Below are positions 9,674 through 20,689 of a stretch of 48,304 nt of DNA, piece by piece. The translations under genes and the position numbers were made by a program. Positions within the stretch are counted from its first letter, which is position 1, and the number at the start of each line of letters is the position of its first letter. The notes under the pieces were generated by a model, which was given only the letters and a program-made list of their open reading frames with translations, made no database searches and had not been told where the DNA came from. The stretch is from Spirochaetota bacterium (GTDB taxonomy: Bacteria; Spirochaetota; UBA4802; JAFGDQ01). The stretch is from positions 1 to 48,304 of the forward strand of contig JAXHTS010000013.1 of assembly GCA_034190085.1 (NCBI GenBank). The letters run 5' to 3'.

Positions 9674-10101
9674 TCAATAAATTCCCATTGATTTTGCAAT
9701 CTTTTTCGTAACATCAGTATTGTCGTAAAATCCTTTAAACATCCATGCCCCCTTACCTTTTGCCATAACTGGAACAGGAACACCAGTATGATAGTATGAA
9801 GTAAATGCTATTCCTGCTTTTCTGTTAAGCACATGTGTGCATGTAACAGTAAGTGGTTTGTAGTTGCCATATAACAGGAATTCTTCCGGATAATCAGAAT
9901 AATTTATGGAAATTCTATCACGTTGAAAATCATTGGCATCTTCTAAGAGGTCCTTTCATAATCTGTTAGATCATCGAATTCCATTCCAAAGCTATCAAGA
10001 ATCATATTTTCAAGCGCTCCCCCATCAATATCAGGGGATGGGGAATCAGCCAAATAATCATATAGTGTTTTATTAAATTGTTTCTTCGAAATAGAAAAGA
10101 A
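9674..10101 (-). pseudogene. Alkaline phosphatase, C-terminal remnant
   Basis: Reading from 10101 the frame gives KKQFNKTLYDYLADSPSPD...MILDSFGMEFDDLTDYERTS and a stop at 9943-9945. A second frame takes over near there and runs EDANDFQRDRISINYSDYPEEFLL ... to MGIY and a stop at 9674. The end portion AFTSYYHTGVPVPVMAKGKGAWMFKG matches the C-terminal part of PhoA-type alkaline phosphatases, including the His of HTG that binds zinc. The N-terminal two thirds with the catalytic Ser are missing, and one frameshift is present. A terminator follows. Non-functional remnant. Confidence 0.75.
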
Positions 10102-10107
10102 TTATTG

Positions 10108-10245
10108 ATGGTTTTAGAAAAACAGGAGATACCTCTGAATATTAACATAAGTGAAAATGATATACGAGTATTCGAAGAAAAACGTAAGAGAAACATTACA
10201 CGAAATAAATTAGGCAGACAATGTAGAGATACATTTATGTCTTGA
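10108..10245 (+). pseudogene. Orphan coding fragment
   Basis: A 45-codon plus-strand frame (MVLEKQEIPLNINISEND..., ending GRQCRDTFMS) has protein-like composition with a charged, helix-prone C-terminal half and opens at the edge of the phosphatase remnant. No ribosome site is visible and no family was recognised. It may be the tail of a gene whose front was lost when the phosphatase was truncated. Confidence 0.2.
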
Positions 10246-10470
10246 AAGAAAACCTGTAGAAAATTGGATATATCTTGTTAGATAGATTTTCTGGTTTCGA
10301 TAAAATATTTTCATTATCAATAATTATTCACGAACAAATTCCTGGTAGCACATAATATCGATGATTATAGTTGCATACTGAAGGGCAAAAAGGGGAACGG
10401 TAATTAATTTTATTTTACCTACCACTTCTTGAGAAGTTATAATGATAGCTGAAAAAATACAAAATACTGC

Positions 10471-10513
10471 TTGACAAACGTTTTTAAATAGTAATTATTC
10501 TTACATAAGAATA
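10471..10513 (+). promoter_or_regulatory. perR promoter with PerR/Fur-type operator
   Basis: A perfect TTGACA at 10471-10476 is followed at 15-17 bp by an AT-rich -10 (TAATTA/ATTATT, 10492-10499). Overlapping the -10 and likely start is an exact palindrome, TATTCTTACATAAGAATA at 10496-10513 (8+2+8). Position and AT-rich form fit an autoregulatory site for the Fur-family protein that starts at 10532. The core differs from the Bacillus Per box, so assignment to this regulator is inference. Confidence 0.65.
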
Positions 10514-10531
10514 GGCTGCAATTGCTTCCTG

Positions 10532-10990
10532 ATGAAAAAGAAAATAGCTGACATCCTTGATAAAATCGAGACCTTTAAGAAAATCTCTAAATATCTGGGT
10601 CTAAAAATTACTCATCAGCGTTTAGAGATATTCAAGATATTGGTTTCAATGGAATATCATCCCTCAGCAGAAGAGGTCTATGAGGCTATAAGAGAGAAGA
10701 TACCGAGTATATCCTTTGACACAGTATACCGTACACTTGCTCTTTTTGAAAGTCATGGAGTGATTGCAAAGGTTCAATATCTGGATGATAGAACTCGCTA
10801 TGACTCTAATATGGAACCACATTATCATCTGGTATGTAAGAAATGCAGAAATATCCAGGATTTTTACTGGCCTGATCTAGACCAGTTGAAACCACCTGAA
10901 AAAACAAAAGGGTGGGGAGAAATTGATAATAAATATTTAGAATTACGAGGTATATGCCGGAAATGCCTGGCAAGCAGGAATAATAAATAA
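10532..10990 (+). CDS. perR: Fur-family peroxide/metal regulator, PerR-like
   Basis: 152-residue winged-helix repressor. The DNA-binding half carries KITHQRLEIFKILVSM and the recognition helix FDTVYRTLALFESHGVI. The metal half has HYHLVCKKC and, near the end, CRKC, i.e. the four-Cys structural zinc site. In place of the Glu seen in Fur (RFE) there is Asp in TRYDSN, which matches the PerR regulatory Fe/Mn ligand Asp85; with HYH this favours peroxide sensing by His oxidation. The next gene is katG, the classic PerR target, and a palindrome sits on its own promoter, both agreeing with PerR. The ribosome site is weak. Fur or Zur cannot be fully excluded. Confidence 0.85.
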   Translation: MKKKIADILDKIETFKKISKYLGLKITHQRLEIFKILVSMEYHPSAEEVYEAIREKIPSISFDTVYRTLALFESHGVIAKVQYLDDRTRYDSNMEPHYHLVCKKCRNIQDFYWPDLDQLKPPEKTKGWGEIDNKYLELRGICRKCLASRNNK

Positions 10991-11163
10991 AAACAGACAA
11001 ACTATCAAAATTTTTCAATGCATATTTATCAGAAAATATTAGGTACATTGCAGTGTATTCAAATAAATATCAATAGGATGGTAAATATGCAAAATATTAA
11101 AGATCAAAGATTCAGTACTTTCTATTGAATGTTTTAGCTATACAAGAACAAAACGAAGACTAA

Positions 11164-13371
<2,208 letters not shown>

Positions 13372-13699
13372 TATTAACAAAAAGCTCTTTTGAGGGTTTC
13401 TAAAAGGTCTGAGAAAAAGGTTAGCTATCAACCGGTTTCGGCGGACAGCATGCCTGTACTGCTGGAGCGATGGGTTGAGCCTATCGAGAAAGTTCAATAT
13501 TTAACTATTAATAATTGATACGTTATTGTTTTATTGTAGACTTCGTTTATTAGCTTAAGGAGGAGTGTAGATCTAAGAAACGCCTAGACCAGAAACATTA
13601 CACAGACAGATAAATCTTTTCTATATCGGGTTATTTGACAGGCTCGTTATCGTATCTGAAATTTATTTGGTTAAATGTTAATTTAAAGGAGGGATAAAG
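13372..13699. other. Intergenic region, 328 bp
   Basis: Between katG and the VOC gene. The first 120 bp (to about 13490) share the GC-richer character of katG, then composition falls back to AT-rich; the katG import may therefore end near 13490. No gene, hairpin terminator or repeat was recognised. AAAGGAGGG at 13685-13693 is the ribosome site of the next gene. Confidence 0.4.
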
Positions 13700-14083
13700 A
13701 TGAGTAACCTTTCCCCTACACTGGCAGTGAGAGACATGAAAGAAACGATTGAATTTTATAAAGACACCTTAGGATTCAAGATAGGAATGACATTCCCCAA
13801 TTCAGACAACCCGGAATATGCTGATCTTTCCAAGGACGGTATGATTCTGATGTTCATACCAGCTCAAAATGTTGGCATTAGCAGTGATGAAAAATTGGGC
13901 ATCGGGATTAACCTTTACCTGCAGATCGAAGGTGATATAGATCAATATTACACCGAATTAAAGGATAAAGGTGTTCAAATCTCCGTTGAGATAAAGGATG
14001 AATCCTTTGGCATAAGGGACTTTACAATCAATGACCCTAACGGCTATCAGTTAACTTTTAATCAACCAACTAACACCACTTAA
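13700..14083 (+). CDS. VOC-superfamily (glyoxalase/bleomycin-resistance fold) protein
   Basis: 127 residues, one vicinal-oxygen-chelate unit. It shows the typical start (SPTLAVRDMKETIEFYKDTLGFKIG) and the closing FGIRDFTINDPNGYQLTF, with the Glu/Gln metal-ligand position near the end held by Gln. Members are small metal-dependent lyases, dioxygenases or drug-binding proteins; without a partner gene the substrate cannot be told. It has a strong AAAGGAGGG site. Cytoplasmic. Confidence 0.8.
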   Translation: MSNLSPTLAVRDMKETIEFYKDTLGFKIGMTFPNSDNPEYADLSKDGMILMFIPAQNVGISSDEKLGIGINLYLQIEGDIDQYYTELKDKGVQISVEIKDESFGIRDFTINDPNGYQLTFNQPTNTT

Positions 14084-14198
14084 CGGCTAAAGCGATATTA
14101 CTCCGCTCTCCTGTTTTATTTAACGACCGTATCCTGCATCATGCAACGGTGTACAGTAGGTGATCCTGATAAGGCTCTTTCTGTATAATAATCATAGC

Positions 14199-14570
14199 TC
14201 ATCTGAAGATATCCTTAATCCATTGAATCTCTTCACCTGTAATAGAGATTAAATCAAACCTGAAAATGTTCTCTTCTGTGTAGAGTGATGGATGGGTGGC
14301 TAAGTATTGCATGGCTGTCTTTCGAAGGGTTTCCATCTTTTTTTCTCCTATTGAATAGAGACCACCGCCATACAGGGGTATATTTCTGTATTTTACTTCA
14401 ATGAATGCAATTAGATTCTGCTTTTTAACAATTATGTCAATCTCACCAATCCTTTGATATCTATAATTTCTCTGAAGGATTTGGAAGCCATGATTTTCCA
14501 AAAAGTGACAGGCCATCTCTTCACCCTGATCACCCGTTTCTTTTTTCTTCTTATTGTGGTTTCTCCACAT
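14199..14570 (-). CDS. yraN: YraN/UPF0102 nuclease-fold protein
   Basis: 123 residues, the family's usual length. The pattern is KETGDQGEEMACHFLENHGFQIL, then RYQRIGEIDIIV and FIEVKYR, the E...GEID...EVK restriction-endonuclease-like core of UPF0102. Biochemical role is not settled; related Holliday-junction-resolvase-fold proteins bind DNA. Last gene of the minus-strand translation operon, starting 9 bp after the HD-GYP gene, as often seen near rnhB in bacteria. Confidence 0.9.
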   Translation of the reverse strand: MWRNHNKKKKETGDQGEEMACHFLENHGFQILQRNYRYQRIGEIDIIVKKQNLIAFIEVKYRNIPLYGGGLYSIGEKKMETLRKTAMQYLATHPSLYTEENIFRFDLISITGEEIQWIKDIFR

Positions 14571-14579
14571 TTCACAATA

Positions 14580-15761
14580 TCAAAGAACATCAAGGATGTT
14601 TACAGCGCTCTCGGTTTCATCCAATGCCTTGACTATATATAGAGATGTCTCTTCCAGAAGATCAATTATTAAATTCTCAGTAATCCTCTTTTGCTTCCTA
14701 TCAAAGATTAGTTTGATCAAAGGGCGAAGCGGTTTCTGTGATACTGAACCTATAACTAGACCGATGCTTCCGTCGTTCAGCTTAACAATTGAGCCAATCG
14801 GATATACGGACATGCTGGAGAGAAATATTCTAAGTATAACGGGATCAAACTGATTGATTCCGCTTGATAGCATATGCTTCATCGCATGGTAGAATAAACG
14901 CTTCTTTCGATAACTTCTGTTTACTATCTGTGCCTCATAACTATCAGCAATTCTCGAAATTCTGGCATACTCATCAATCATGTTTCCCTTAAATCCCCTT
15001 GGATAACCTTTCCCATCATATTGTTCATGATGCTGCAGGGATACAATCGCGACCTTTTCCCTTACACCCCCAAGCTGTCTAAGAGCCCTGAATCCAAGAA
15101 GGGGATGAGTCTTAACCAAATTAAATTCTTGTTCTGTGAGATTAGACTGCTTATGAGTTATATACACAGGCATCTTAGCCATACCAGCGTCTATCAGAAG
15201 TGTCCCAAGACCAAGCTCTCTTAATTTGTGAGGAGAGTATTTCATTGTTATCCCGATCAATAACGCATAAAAGGTAACATTAACCGAATGATACATAAGA
15301 TAGTTCTTCCCCTCATCAAGACCATAAAGAAATAGAAATATATTGTTATTCTCCCTAATTAAATTAATAATATGCCCAAGACAAACCTCTAGCTCATCAG
15401 TAGTAAACTCTTCATCATTCTTAATAGCCTTATATATATCTCCCACAGCCTTACATGCCTCTTTGTGAACCTCAATTAGAGTTTTTCTCTTCTTCAGTAA
15501 ATTATTGTAATTACTTAGGATCTTCTTAGTATCATTTGTAGCGGATACCGCGCTTCTCAGAGTAGCATGTTTTATCTCAGCTTCTGTTGATATTATCTTG
15601 CCCGCGGTCTCTATCTCTACTATTCCCCATTTCATTAGTTTCTTAATATCGCCTTCACTTATTGTGACGTTAGCTCCAACGAACATACTATTACTATCAA
15701 TATAAACAGGTTTATCAAACCGCATCCCTGGCTTCAACTCTTCAACCATAAATTTCCTCAT
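14580..15761 (-). CDS. HD-GYP-type protein with altered HD motif
   Basis: 393 residues. An N-terminal DUF3391-like part (residues 1-60) leads into a helical HD-GYP domain. HD-GYP enzymes break down cyclic di-GMP. Preserved here are H158, H219, H244-H245-E246, DGKGYP (249-254) and ARISRIADSYEA. The defining HD pair reads I190-D191 (LLIDAGMAKMP instead of LLHDIGK), so one metal ligand and the following Gly-Lys are lost. It may be a binding protein or have reduced activity. Located between the FlhB-like domain (10 bp) and yraN, with GAGG before the ATG; a link to motility control is plausible in this company. Confidence 0.8.
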   Translation of the reverse strand: MRKFMVEELKPGMRFDKPVYIDSNSMFVGANVTISEGDIKKLMKWGIVEIETAGKIISTEAEIKHATLRSAVSATNDTKKILSNYNNLLKKRKTLIEVHKEACKAVGDIYKAIKNDEEFTTDELEVCLGHIINLIRENNNIFLFLYGLDEGKNYLMYHSVNVTFYALLIGITMKYSPHKLRELGLGTLLIDAGMAKMPVYITHKQSNLTEQEFNLVKTHPLLGFRALRQLGGVREKVAIVSLQHHEQYDGKGYPRGFKGNMIDEYARISRIADSYEAQIVNRSYRKKRLFYHAMKHMLSSGINQFDPVILRIFLSSMSVYPIGSIVKLNDGSIGLVIGSVSQKPLRPLIKLIFDRKQKRITENLIIDLLEETSLYIVKALDETESAVNILDVL

Positions 15762-15771
15762 ATACTTGTCC

Positions 15772-16053
15772 TCAATCCATGCTAATATTTATCTTATCCC
15801 TGAATTCTTCATTTATTTTGTAACAATATGCTAGTACCTCAGCAACTGCACGATAAAGATTTTCAGAGATATCGCTCCCTACATTCAATAAGGCCAGAGC
15901 ATCTGCCAGATCAGGGTCTTTGTATATTGTAATATTATATTCTTCTGCTAGACTCAATAATCTATCGACCAATCGCCCCTGTGCTACAGCAAGGACCTTT
16001 GGCACTTCCCTTCCCGAATAACCAATGGCTATACCCTTTTGTTTGCCTTTCAT
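15772..16053 (-). CDS. FlhB-like C-terminal domain protein (YlqH type)
   Basis: 93 residues corresponding only to the cytoplasmic C-terminal domain of FlhB/YscU export proteins: IAIGYSGREVPKVLAVAQG, RLLSLAEEYNI, DPDLADALALLNVGSDI and YRAVAEVLAYCYK. The four membrane helices and the NPTH self-cleavage site of true FlhB are absent. Stand-alone versions (B. subtilis YlqH, FhlX in proteobacteria) can partly replace the FlhB C-terminal domain in flagellar export switching. It sits downstream of a FliK-like gene, the same order as B. subtilis rnhB-ylqG-ylqH. Confidence 0.85.
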   Translation of the reverse strand: MKGKQKGIAIGYSGREVPKVLAVAQGRLVDRLLSLAEEYNITIYKDPDLADALALLNVGSDISENLYRAVAEVLAYCYKINEEFRDKINISMD

Positions 16054-16401
16054 CTCTATACCTAGCCCCCTTAGGGAGTATCCCTATACAACTGAGAGCG
16101 CTGGTTAAATCTGACAGAGACTAACTTTTTTTCTCTTTTTATCAGGCTAGAACCTAAATCCAATATTTTCCCCATATCAATAGAGATGGTTACTCTGCCT
16201 GCTACTCATTACCTGAGTCAATGGGGAATAGCAAAAAGCAAAACCATCAAATACAATATCTACGTAAGGCCTTGCCATAAAGTAGCTTTTTCAGCCCCTC
16301 CCTCCTGCATTAACATCATGTCCCAATCAGTAATTGTATAGTATACACAATAAATATAATACAATAAAATGGCAGTTACACTAAGGAAGAAATATTCCAG
16401 T
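16054..16401. other. Intergenic region, 348 bp, possible internal promoter
   Basis: An unusual gap inside an otherwise tight operon. On the minus strand an extended -10 (TGTG-TATACT, near 16337-16346) could start a separate transcript for the FlhB-like gene. A 33-codon minus-strand frame at 16177-16278 (MARPYVDIVFDGFAF...) has no good ribosome site and is not called. Confidence 0.3.
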
Positions 16402-17484
16402 TTATATTCTTATATCCATAAGACTATTTGAGATTCCAAGAGAATTAATTTCAATTATTTTTTCTACTGCTTTCTGGCTGTTATGTAAATAGATATGTAC
16501 ATCTCTATTTAATGAATTCTTCACTGTAGAATGAAAAGAATCAATCCTTTTTCTAAATTCATCAATAGTGCTATCTTTTTCACAGAATATAGCTATGCTC
16601 AAATCAGATTTATTCTCTTTTATCAAAATATCCATAACTCCAAGATAGGAGAAGTCAATAGAGAAGATAATAGCATTGTTATTAAAGATATACAGAATTG
16701 AAGTAAATTTGCTTCCATCATAATAGGGGATATCTCCGGAATGCACATCCTCTATTTTATTGCTGTTACTAAAGAGGATATCAATTAAAGCCTTAATCAA
16801 TTCTCTTTTATCTTCCCTATTTGAAAATTCAGATATCCTCTCAATTATGTCGTCTATCCTTTCCCTTATTATATTTTCATCCTTCAATATTTTTTTTAAC
16901 TCAGATAAATGATTATTCCCAAATCCTAAAATCTGTAATAATGAAAAGAGTTGGTCAACCTTAATGCCCCTTCCACTACAAAGCAGTAGAGATAGAAGTA
17001 TGAGGTTCTCCTCCTTGATTTTTAATTTTAGTAGCGTATTGAAGAGAATGGCACTCCCCATTGACTGATGAGTTGTATCTCCAATAATCTTCATAAGAAG
17101 ATTATTCAAGTCAAATACCTTTGATAGTCCTTCTTTTATTGATCTCGCAAGTTCAAAGACCCCCATCTTATGTATATCTTTTTTATCAAAAATGGAATAC
17201 TCTAATATTTTCTCAATATTTGAATTATTTGCACTATCAATAAGCTTAAAAAAAAATACATCACTACTCTTTTTTTCAAGAATGAGATTTATTCTGCTGC
17301 TTTCAGGAATTCCTTTTAAAAATTCTGCTTTAATCCTCCTTCCAGCGATCTCTAATACTGCCAGTTGGTTATTTATCTTCTCAACGACACGGGCAGTTAC
17401 CTTACTTCCCATTCTAAGGTCCTTGATAACATTAGATGAGGATATTCTACTTGTAACTTTAATAATGTTACTCTTCTCTATCAT
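16402..17484 (-). CDS. FliK-like / YlqG-type protein
   Basis: 360 residues, mostly helical, no signal peptide. The N-terminal 70 residues form a small beta domain (GSKVTARVVEKINNQLAVLEIAG). The C-terminal 110 residues (YIFNNNAIIFSIDFSYLGVMDILI...LSIAIFCEK...FRKRIDSF) resemble the FliK hook-length-control C-terminal fold, which contacts FlhB. Position between rnhB and an FlhB-like domain mirrors B. subtilis ylqG. Sequence similarity to FliK is weak by eye, so this rests on context plus fold pattern. It starts 8 bp after rnhB. Confidence 0.6.
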   Translation of the reverse strand: MIEKSNIIKVTSRISSSNVIKDLRMGSKVTARVVEKINNQLAVLEIAGRRIKAEFLKGIPESSRINLILEKKSSDVFFFKLIDSANNSNIEKILEYSIFDKKDIHKMGVFELARSIKEGLSKVFDLNNLLMKIIGDTTHQSMGSAILFNTLLKLKIKEENLILLSLLLCSGRGIKVDQLFSLLQILGFGNNHLSELKKILKDENIIRERIDDIIERISEFSNREDKRELIKALIDILFSNSNKIEDVHSGDIPYYDGSKFTSILYIFNNNAIIFSIDFSYLGVMDILIKENKSDLSIAIFCEKDSTIDEFRKRIDSFHSTVKNSLNRDVHIYLHNSQKAVEKIIEINSLGISNSLMDIRI

Positions 17485-17492
17485 CGATCGCC

Positions 17493-18149
17493 CTATAATA
17501 ATGGAATCTCACTCACTGGCTTATAACTCCTTCTATGGATTGGGGAAGGGCCAATGCTTTGTATTGCTCGTCTATGCTCTTTGGTACCATAGCCCTTATT
17601 CTTTTTGAAACCATAACCAGGGTAAATTGGATCAAATTCAACCATTAAATTATCTCTCCTAACCTTTGCGACTACTGAGGCTGAAGCAATTGAAATGGAT
17701 TTAGTGTCGCCCTTGATTATAGCAATAACCGGTATTTTCAAATCAAAGGAAAAATTTCCATCAAGTAGAATTATATCAGGCGGGTATGGCATACTATGAA
17801 GCAATCTTTGTATTCCATATTCTGTTGCCCTATTGATATTTATGTTATCAATAATTTGGTGGGATACTATTTCAACGCAAGCGAACTCAGAGTATTCTTC
17901 AATAATTGACAATACCCGATTCCTTTCACAAGGGGTTAATCTCTTGGAATCGTTGACTCTATTTATAATTTGAGTATCAGGATTCATGATAAATGAATCC
18001 CTATATATAACAAGACCGACAACCAAAGGTCCAGCCAATGCCCCTCTTCCCGCTTCATCTATACCAGCGATTGTTTTATATCCCTTATCTAACAGGGCTC
18101 TCTCAATATTAAAAGAAGGGTTATCTTCGCTAATCCTTTGTTGTAGCAA
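17493..18149 (-). CDS. rnhB: Ribonuclease HII
   Basis: 218 residues. Cuts RNA in RNA-DNA hybrids, including single ribonucleotides in DNA. Motifs: IAGIDEAGRGALAGPL with catalytic D31 and E32, LLDGNFSF with the third acid, KGDTKSISIASASVVAKVRRD, and a C-terminal GYGFKKNKGYGTKEH. The start is a TTG 5 bp after the rplS stop, with AGGGGA close before it; this makes a rather long N-terminus, and no better start was seen between it and residue 25. Placed directly after rplS as in many bacteria. Confidence 0.93.
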   Translation of the reverse strand: MLQQRISEDNPSFNIERALLDKGYKTIAGIDEAGRGALAGPLVVGLVIYRDSFIMNPDTQIINRVNDSKRLTPCERNRVLSIIEEYSEFACVEIVSHQIIDNININRATEYGIQRLLHSMPYPPDIILLDGNFSFDLKIPVIAIIKGDTKSISIASASVVAKVRRDNLMVEFDPIYPGYGFKKNKGYGTKEHRRAIQSIGPSPIHRRSYKPVSEIPLL

Positions 18150-18154
18150 ATCCC

Positions 18155-18583
18155 CTATACGCTTGAATCCTTCGTCATACTCTCTTCTACTGGTGTTGAG
18201 TTAACCTCTCTTGGGACACTTTGAGTAGATGATTTTGTAATTCTTGCCTCTTTAAGTTTTGCTGATTTCCCTCTCCTGCCCCTGAGATAATATAGTTTAG
18301 CTCTCCTAACAACACCCTTCCTTGTTACTTCAATCTTTTCGATCCTTGGAGAATAGAATGGAAATATTCTCTCAACCCCGACATCATAGGATATCCTTCT
18401 AACTGTAAAAGTCTTCCTAATGCCTTTATTATCAATGGCAATCACTACACCCTCGTAGGCTTGTATTCTTTCTCTATTGCCTTCAACAATTTTATAATGA
18501 ACCTTAACTGTATCTCCTATATTGAAGTTTAACTCTCTCTTTACAGGTATGATCTCTTTTTCAATCTGTTCTATTAAATTCAT
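18155..18583 (-). CDS. rplS: 50S ribosomal protein L19
   Basis: 142 residues. The canonical L19 core ([65 protein letters not shown]) is followed by a Ser/Thr-rich tail of about 25 residues beyond the usual length of 115-120. Part of the large subunit near the 30S interface. The ATG lies 2 bp after the trmD stop, so translation is probably coupled. Confidence 0.97.
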   Translation of the reverse strand: MNLIEQIEKEIIPVKRELNFNIGDTVKVHYKIVEGNRERIQAYEGVVIAIDNKGIRKTFTVRRISYDVGVERIFPFYSPRIEKIEVTRKGVVRRAKLYYLRGRRGKSAKLKEARITKSSTQSVPREVNSTPVEESMTKDSSV

Positions 18584-18585
18584 TT

Positions 18586-19278
18586 TTATTCACCCATTCT
18601 TAAATATCTATCATACAAGTCAGGCCTAACCCTTCTGGTTTTTTCAATACTCTTTTCAAGACGCCATTTGCGTATCCTTTCATGATCTCCACTTACAAGG
18701 ATTTCGGGCACTCTCTGCCCTTCAAATTCTCTAGGTCTTGTATATTGAGGATATTCTAGCAAAGATCTTTGAAAGCTCTCTTCCTTAAGTGAATCAGGGT
18801 TTGACATAAAACCAGGAATAAGCCGTGAAATGGCATCCAATATTACCAGTGCAGCATATTCTCCGCCTGATAGTATATAATCTCCAATCGAAAGCTCATA
18901 ATCTACAAACTTGTCAATAATCCTTTGATCAACTCCCTCATAGTGTCCACAAATAATACAGAGATTATCCTTTTCTGTTAGTTCCTTGATTAGGTTTTGA
19001 TCAAGTGACACTCCCGATGGGGTTGTTAATATTACCTCAGTCTTCTCTATAGTATTTGATTTAATTGCCCTGAATAAGGGGCCTGGCATTAACACCATCC
19101 CACTCCCACCGCCATAAGGATAATCATCACAACGATGGAATCTATTCTCAGCGTAAGCCCTTAAATCTATTACTTCAACCTCAATAATCTTCGACTCAAT
19201 AGCCTTTCCCAATAGACTTGAGCTTAAGGGACTTCTAAAAAAATCAGGAAAAAGTGTAATAATCTTAATTGACTTCAA
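18586..19278 (-). CDS. trmD: tRNA (guanine-37-N1)-methyltransferase
   Basis: SPOUT-class enzyme that methylates G37 of tRNAs to prevent +1 frameshifts. The trefoil-knot motifs [24 protein letters not shown] and [13 protein letters not shown] are present, with [17 protein letters not shown] upstream. I take the TTG at 19278, which begins [13 protein letters not shown] and follows the rimM stop by 16 bp; an in-frame ATG at 19314 would overlap rimM and add 12 residues not typical of TrmD. About 230 residues, in the conserved rimM-trmD-rplS order. Confidence 0.95.
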   Translation of the reverse strand: MKSIKIITLFPDFFRSPLSSSLLGKAIESKIIEVEVIDLRAYAENRFHRCDDYPYGGGSGMVLMPGPLFRAIKSNTIEKTEVILTTPSGVSLDQNLIKELTEKDNLCIICGHYEGVDQRIIDKFVDYELSIGDYILSGGEYAALVILDAISRLIPGFMSNPDSLKEESFQRSLLEYPQYTRPREFEGQRVPEILVSGDHERIRKWRLEKSIEKTRRVRPDLYDRYLRMGE

Positions 19279-19294
19279 TGAAATCTCATATATC

Positions 19295-19828
19295 TCAAAT
19301 CTCAAACAATCCATCGATTGGATTGATATCTATTCTTCCCTCAAAAATTCTTTCAGTATCAATCATGGACTCAACAAAGGGTATTAACAACTCTTTATTA
19401 TCATTATTCTTTATCACAAGGACATCACCCTCTCCTGCCCTAATAATATCCACTACTTCAGCATAATGATTCCCTTTCCAGAAGACAGTGCATCCAATAA
19501 TATCATAATAGTAATATAGCTCAGGGGCTAAATTCCCTCTTGTTCCTTCAGCCTCTTTCTTATCTATATATATTTCACAACCCTTAAGATTAAGGGCAGC
19601 GTCTCTATCAATAATTCCATCTAATTCCAATAGGGAGCTTTTTGTTTGAATTCCAACTAATCCAAGACTTTTATATGCCCTATATTCTCCATGAATATCT
19701 AAATAAATAATACTCTTCTCTTCAAATCGTTCCCGCAGATCAGAGATCACTATAATCCTAAGACGACCATGAAGTCCATGAGCGCCAATGATTTTACCTA
19801 CTCTTAAGTACTCTTTACCTTTACTCAA
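19295..19828 (-). CDS. rimM: 16S rRNA processing protein RimM
   Basis: 177 residues. Assembly factor for the 30S head that binds ribosomal protein S19. N-terminal beta-barrel ([18 protein letters not shown]) and C-terminal PRC-barrel ([14 protein letters not shown], then [22 protein letters not shown]). The TTG start overlaps the khpA stop by 4 nt, indicating translational coupling. Confidence 0.95.
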   Translation of the reverse strand: MSKGKEYLRVGKIIGAHGLHGRLRIIVISDLRERFEEKSIIYLDIHGEYRAYKSLGLVGIQTKSSLLELDGIIDRDAALNLKGCEIYIDKKEAEGTRGNLAPELYYYYDIIGCTVFWKGNHYAEVVDIIRAGEGDVLVIKNNDNKELLIPFVESMIDTERIFEGRIDINPIDGLFEI

Positions 19829-20061
19829 TCAATTATTTCTAATACCACCCTTTTACCTGATTTTGTGGCAGAAGCATTAAGAATTGTTCTAATGGCCTTA
19901 GCTATGCGACCATGCTTACCGATGACTTTTCCTATATCATCCTTCGCAACCTTTAGTTCTAGTATTGTAGATTTTTCTCCTTCAACCTCTTTTACCATTA
20001 CCTCTTCGGGATGATCCACAAGAGATTTCACTAAGTATTCCACCAGTTCTTTAAAATCCAT
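19825..20061 (-). CDS. khpA: KH-domain RNA-binding protein KhpA (YlqC)
   Basis: 78 residues from the ATG at 20061, which has GGAGG six bases upstream; a GTG four codons earlier overlaps that ribosome site and is less likely. A single KH domain with the RNA-contacting loop [14 protein letters not shown]. In Gram-positives KhpA pairs with KhpB and influences cell elongation and translation. Positioned between rpsP and rimM, as is common in many phyla. Confidence 0.93.
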   Translation of the reverse strand: MDFKELVEYLVKSLVDHPEEVMVKEVEGEKSTILELKVAKDDIGKVIGKHGRIAKAIRTILNASATKSGKRVVLEIID

Positions 20062-20078
20062 TTTCGCCTCCACAGAAA

Positions 20079-20342
20079 TTATTTTACATGTTTAAACTTT
20101 TCCCAAATTCCTGACCTTTTCAAAAGTCTTTCCGTTGTCTCTGTTGGCACAGCCCCCTTTTGGAGCCAATTTATAACGTTCTCTTCCTTAACATCAAACT
20201 GATCTCCCTTTGAGATAGGATGATATTTACCAAGATATTCTATTACTTCTCCTCCTCTCTTCTTTCTACTATCAACAGCCACTATACGATAAAATGGCTT
20301 TTTCTTAGTACCAACTCTTTGTAACCGTATTTTAACCGACAA
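20079..20342 (-). CDS. rpsP: 30S ribosomal protein S16
   Basis: 87 residues. The S16 signature [27 protein letters not shown] is split across the start, with EYLGKYHPI and a C-terminal [18 protein letters not shown]. Assembly protein of the small subunit. The start is TTG at 20340-20342, backed by a strong AAGGAGG eight bases upstream. First gene of the minus-strand operon that runs to yraN. Confidence 0.96.
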   Translation of the reverse strand: MSVKIRLQRVGTKKKPFYRIVAVDSRKKRGGEVIEYLGKYHPISKGDQFDVKEENVINWLQKGAVPTETTERLLKRSGIWEKFKHVK

Positions 20343-20373
20343 TTACTATACCTCCTTATAGAATAGAAGATGA

Positions 20374-20550
20374 TTATTAATAATTCATATTTTTGTCAAT
20401 ACAAAATATGATTTGAGATTAAAATTATGCACTCCTACAGGCAACTCAATTTATGAGACTAATGATTCAACTTATCCACTAACGATAGATAAAAATACTG
20501 ATCAATGGATTAAAGTAAGGATAATGTCTATAACTGGTAGGGAAATATAG
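20374..20550 (+). pseudogene. Orphan coding fragment upstream of rpsP
   Basis: Within the 20343-20689 gap, the plus strand has an open stretch of 58 codons without an ATG start: VNTKYDLRLKLCTPTG, SIYETNDSTYPLTIDK, WIKVRIMSITGREI, stop. Alternating polar and hydrophobic residues suggest a beta-rich surface or lipoprotein C-terminus. No family recognised. Likely the tail of a lost gene. Confidence 0.3.
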
Positions 20551-20689
20551 CCTTTTTAGAAAAGCTTTGTGTTAAATAATACTCTAAATTGTCTGATAAG
20601 TCAATAAGCAAATTGTAGTTCAGTACTGAATGTGGATTCACACAAATGTTATTGAATATCTCATCCTTCAATAATTATTGAAAGCATCT

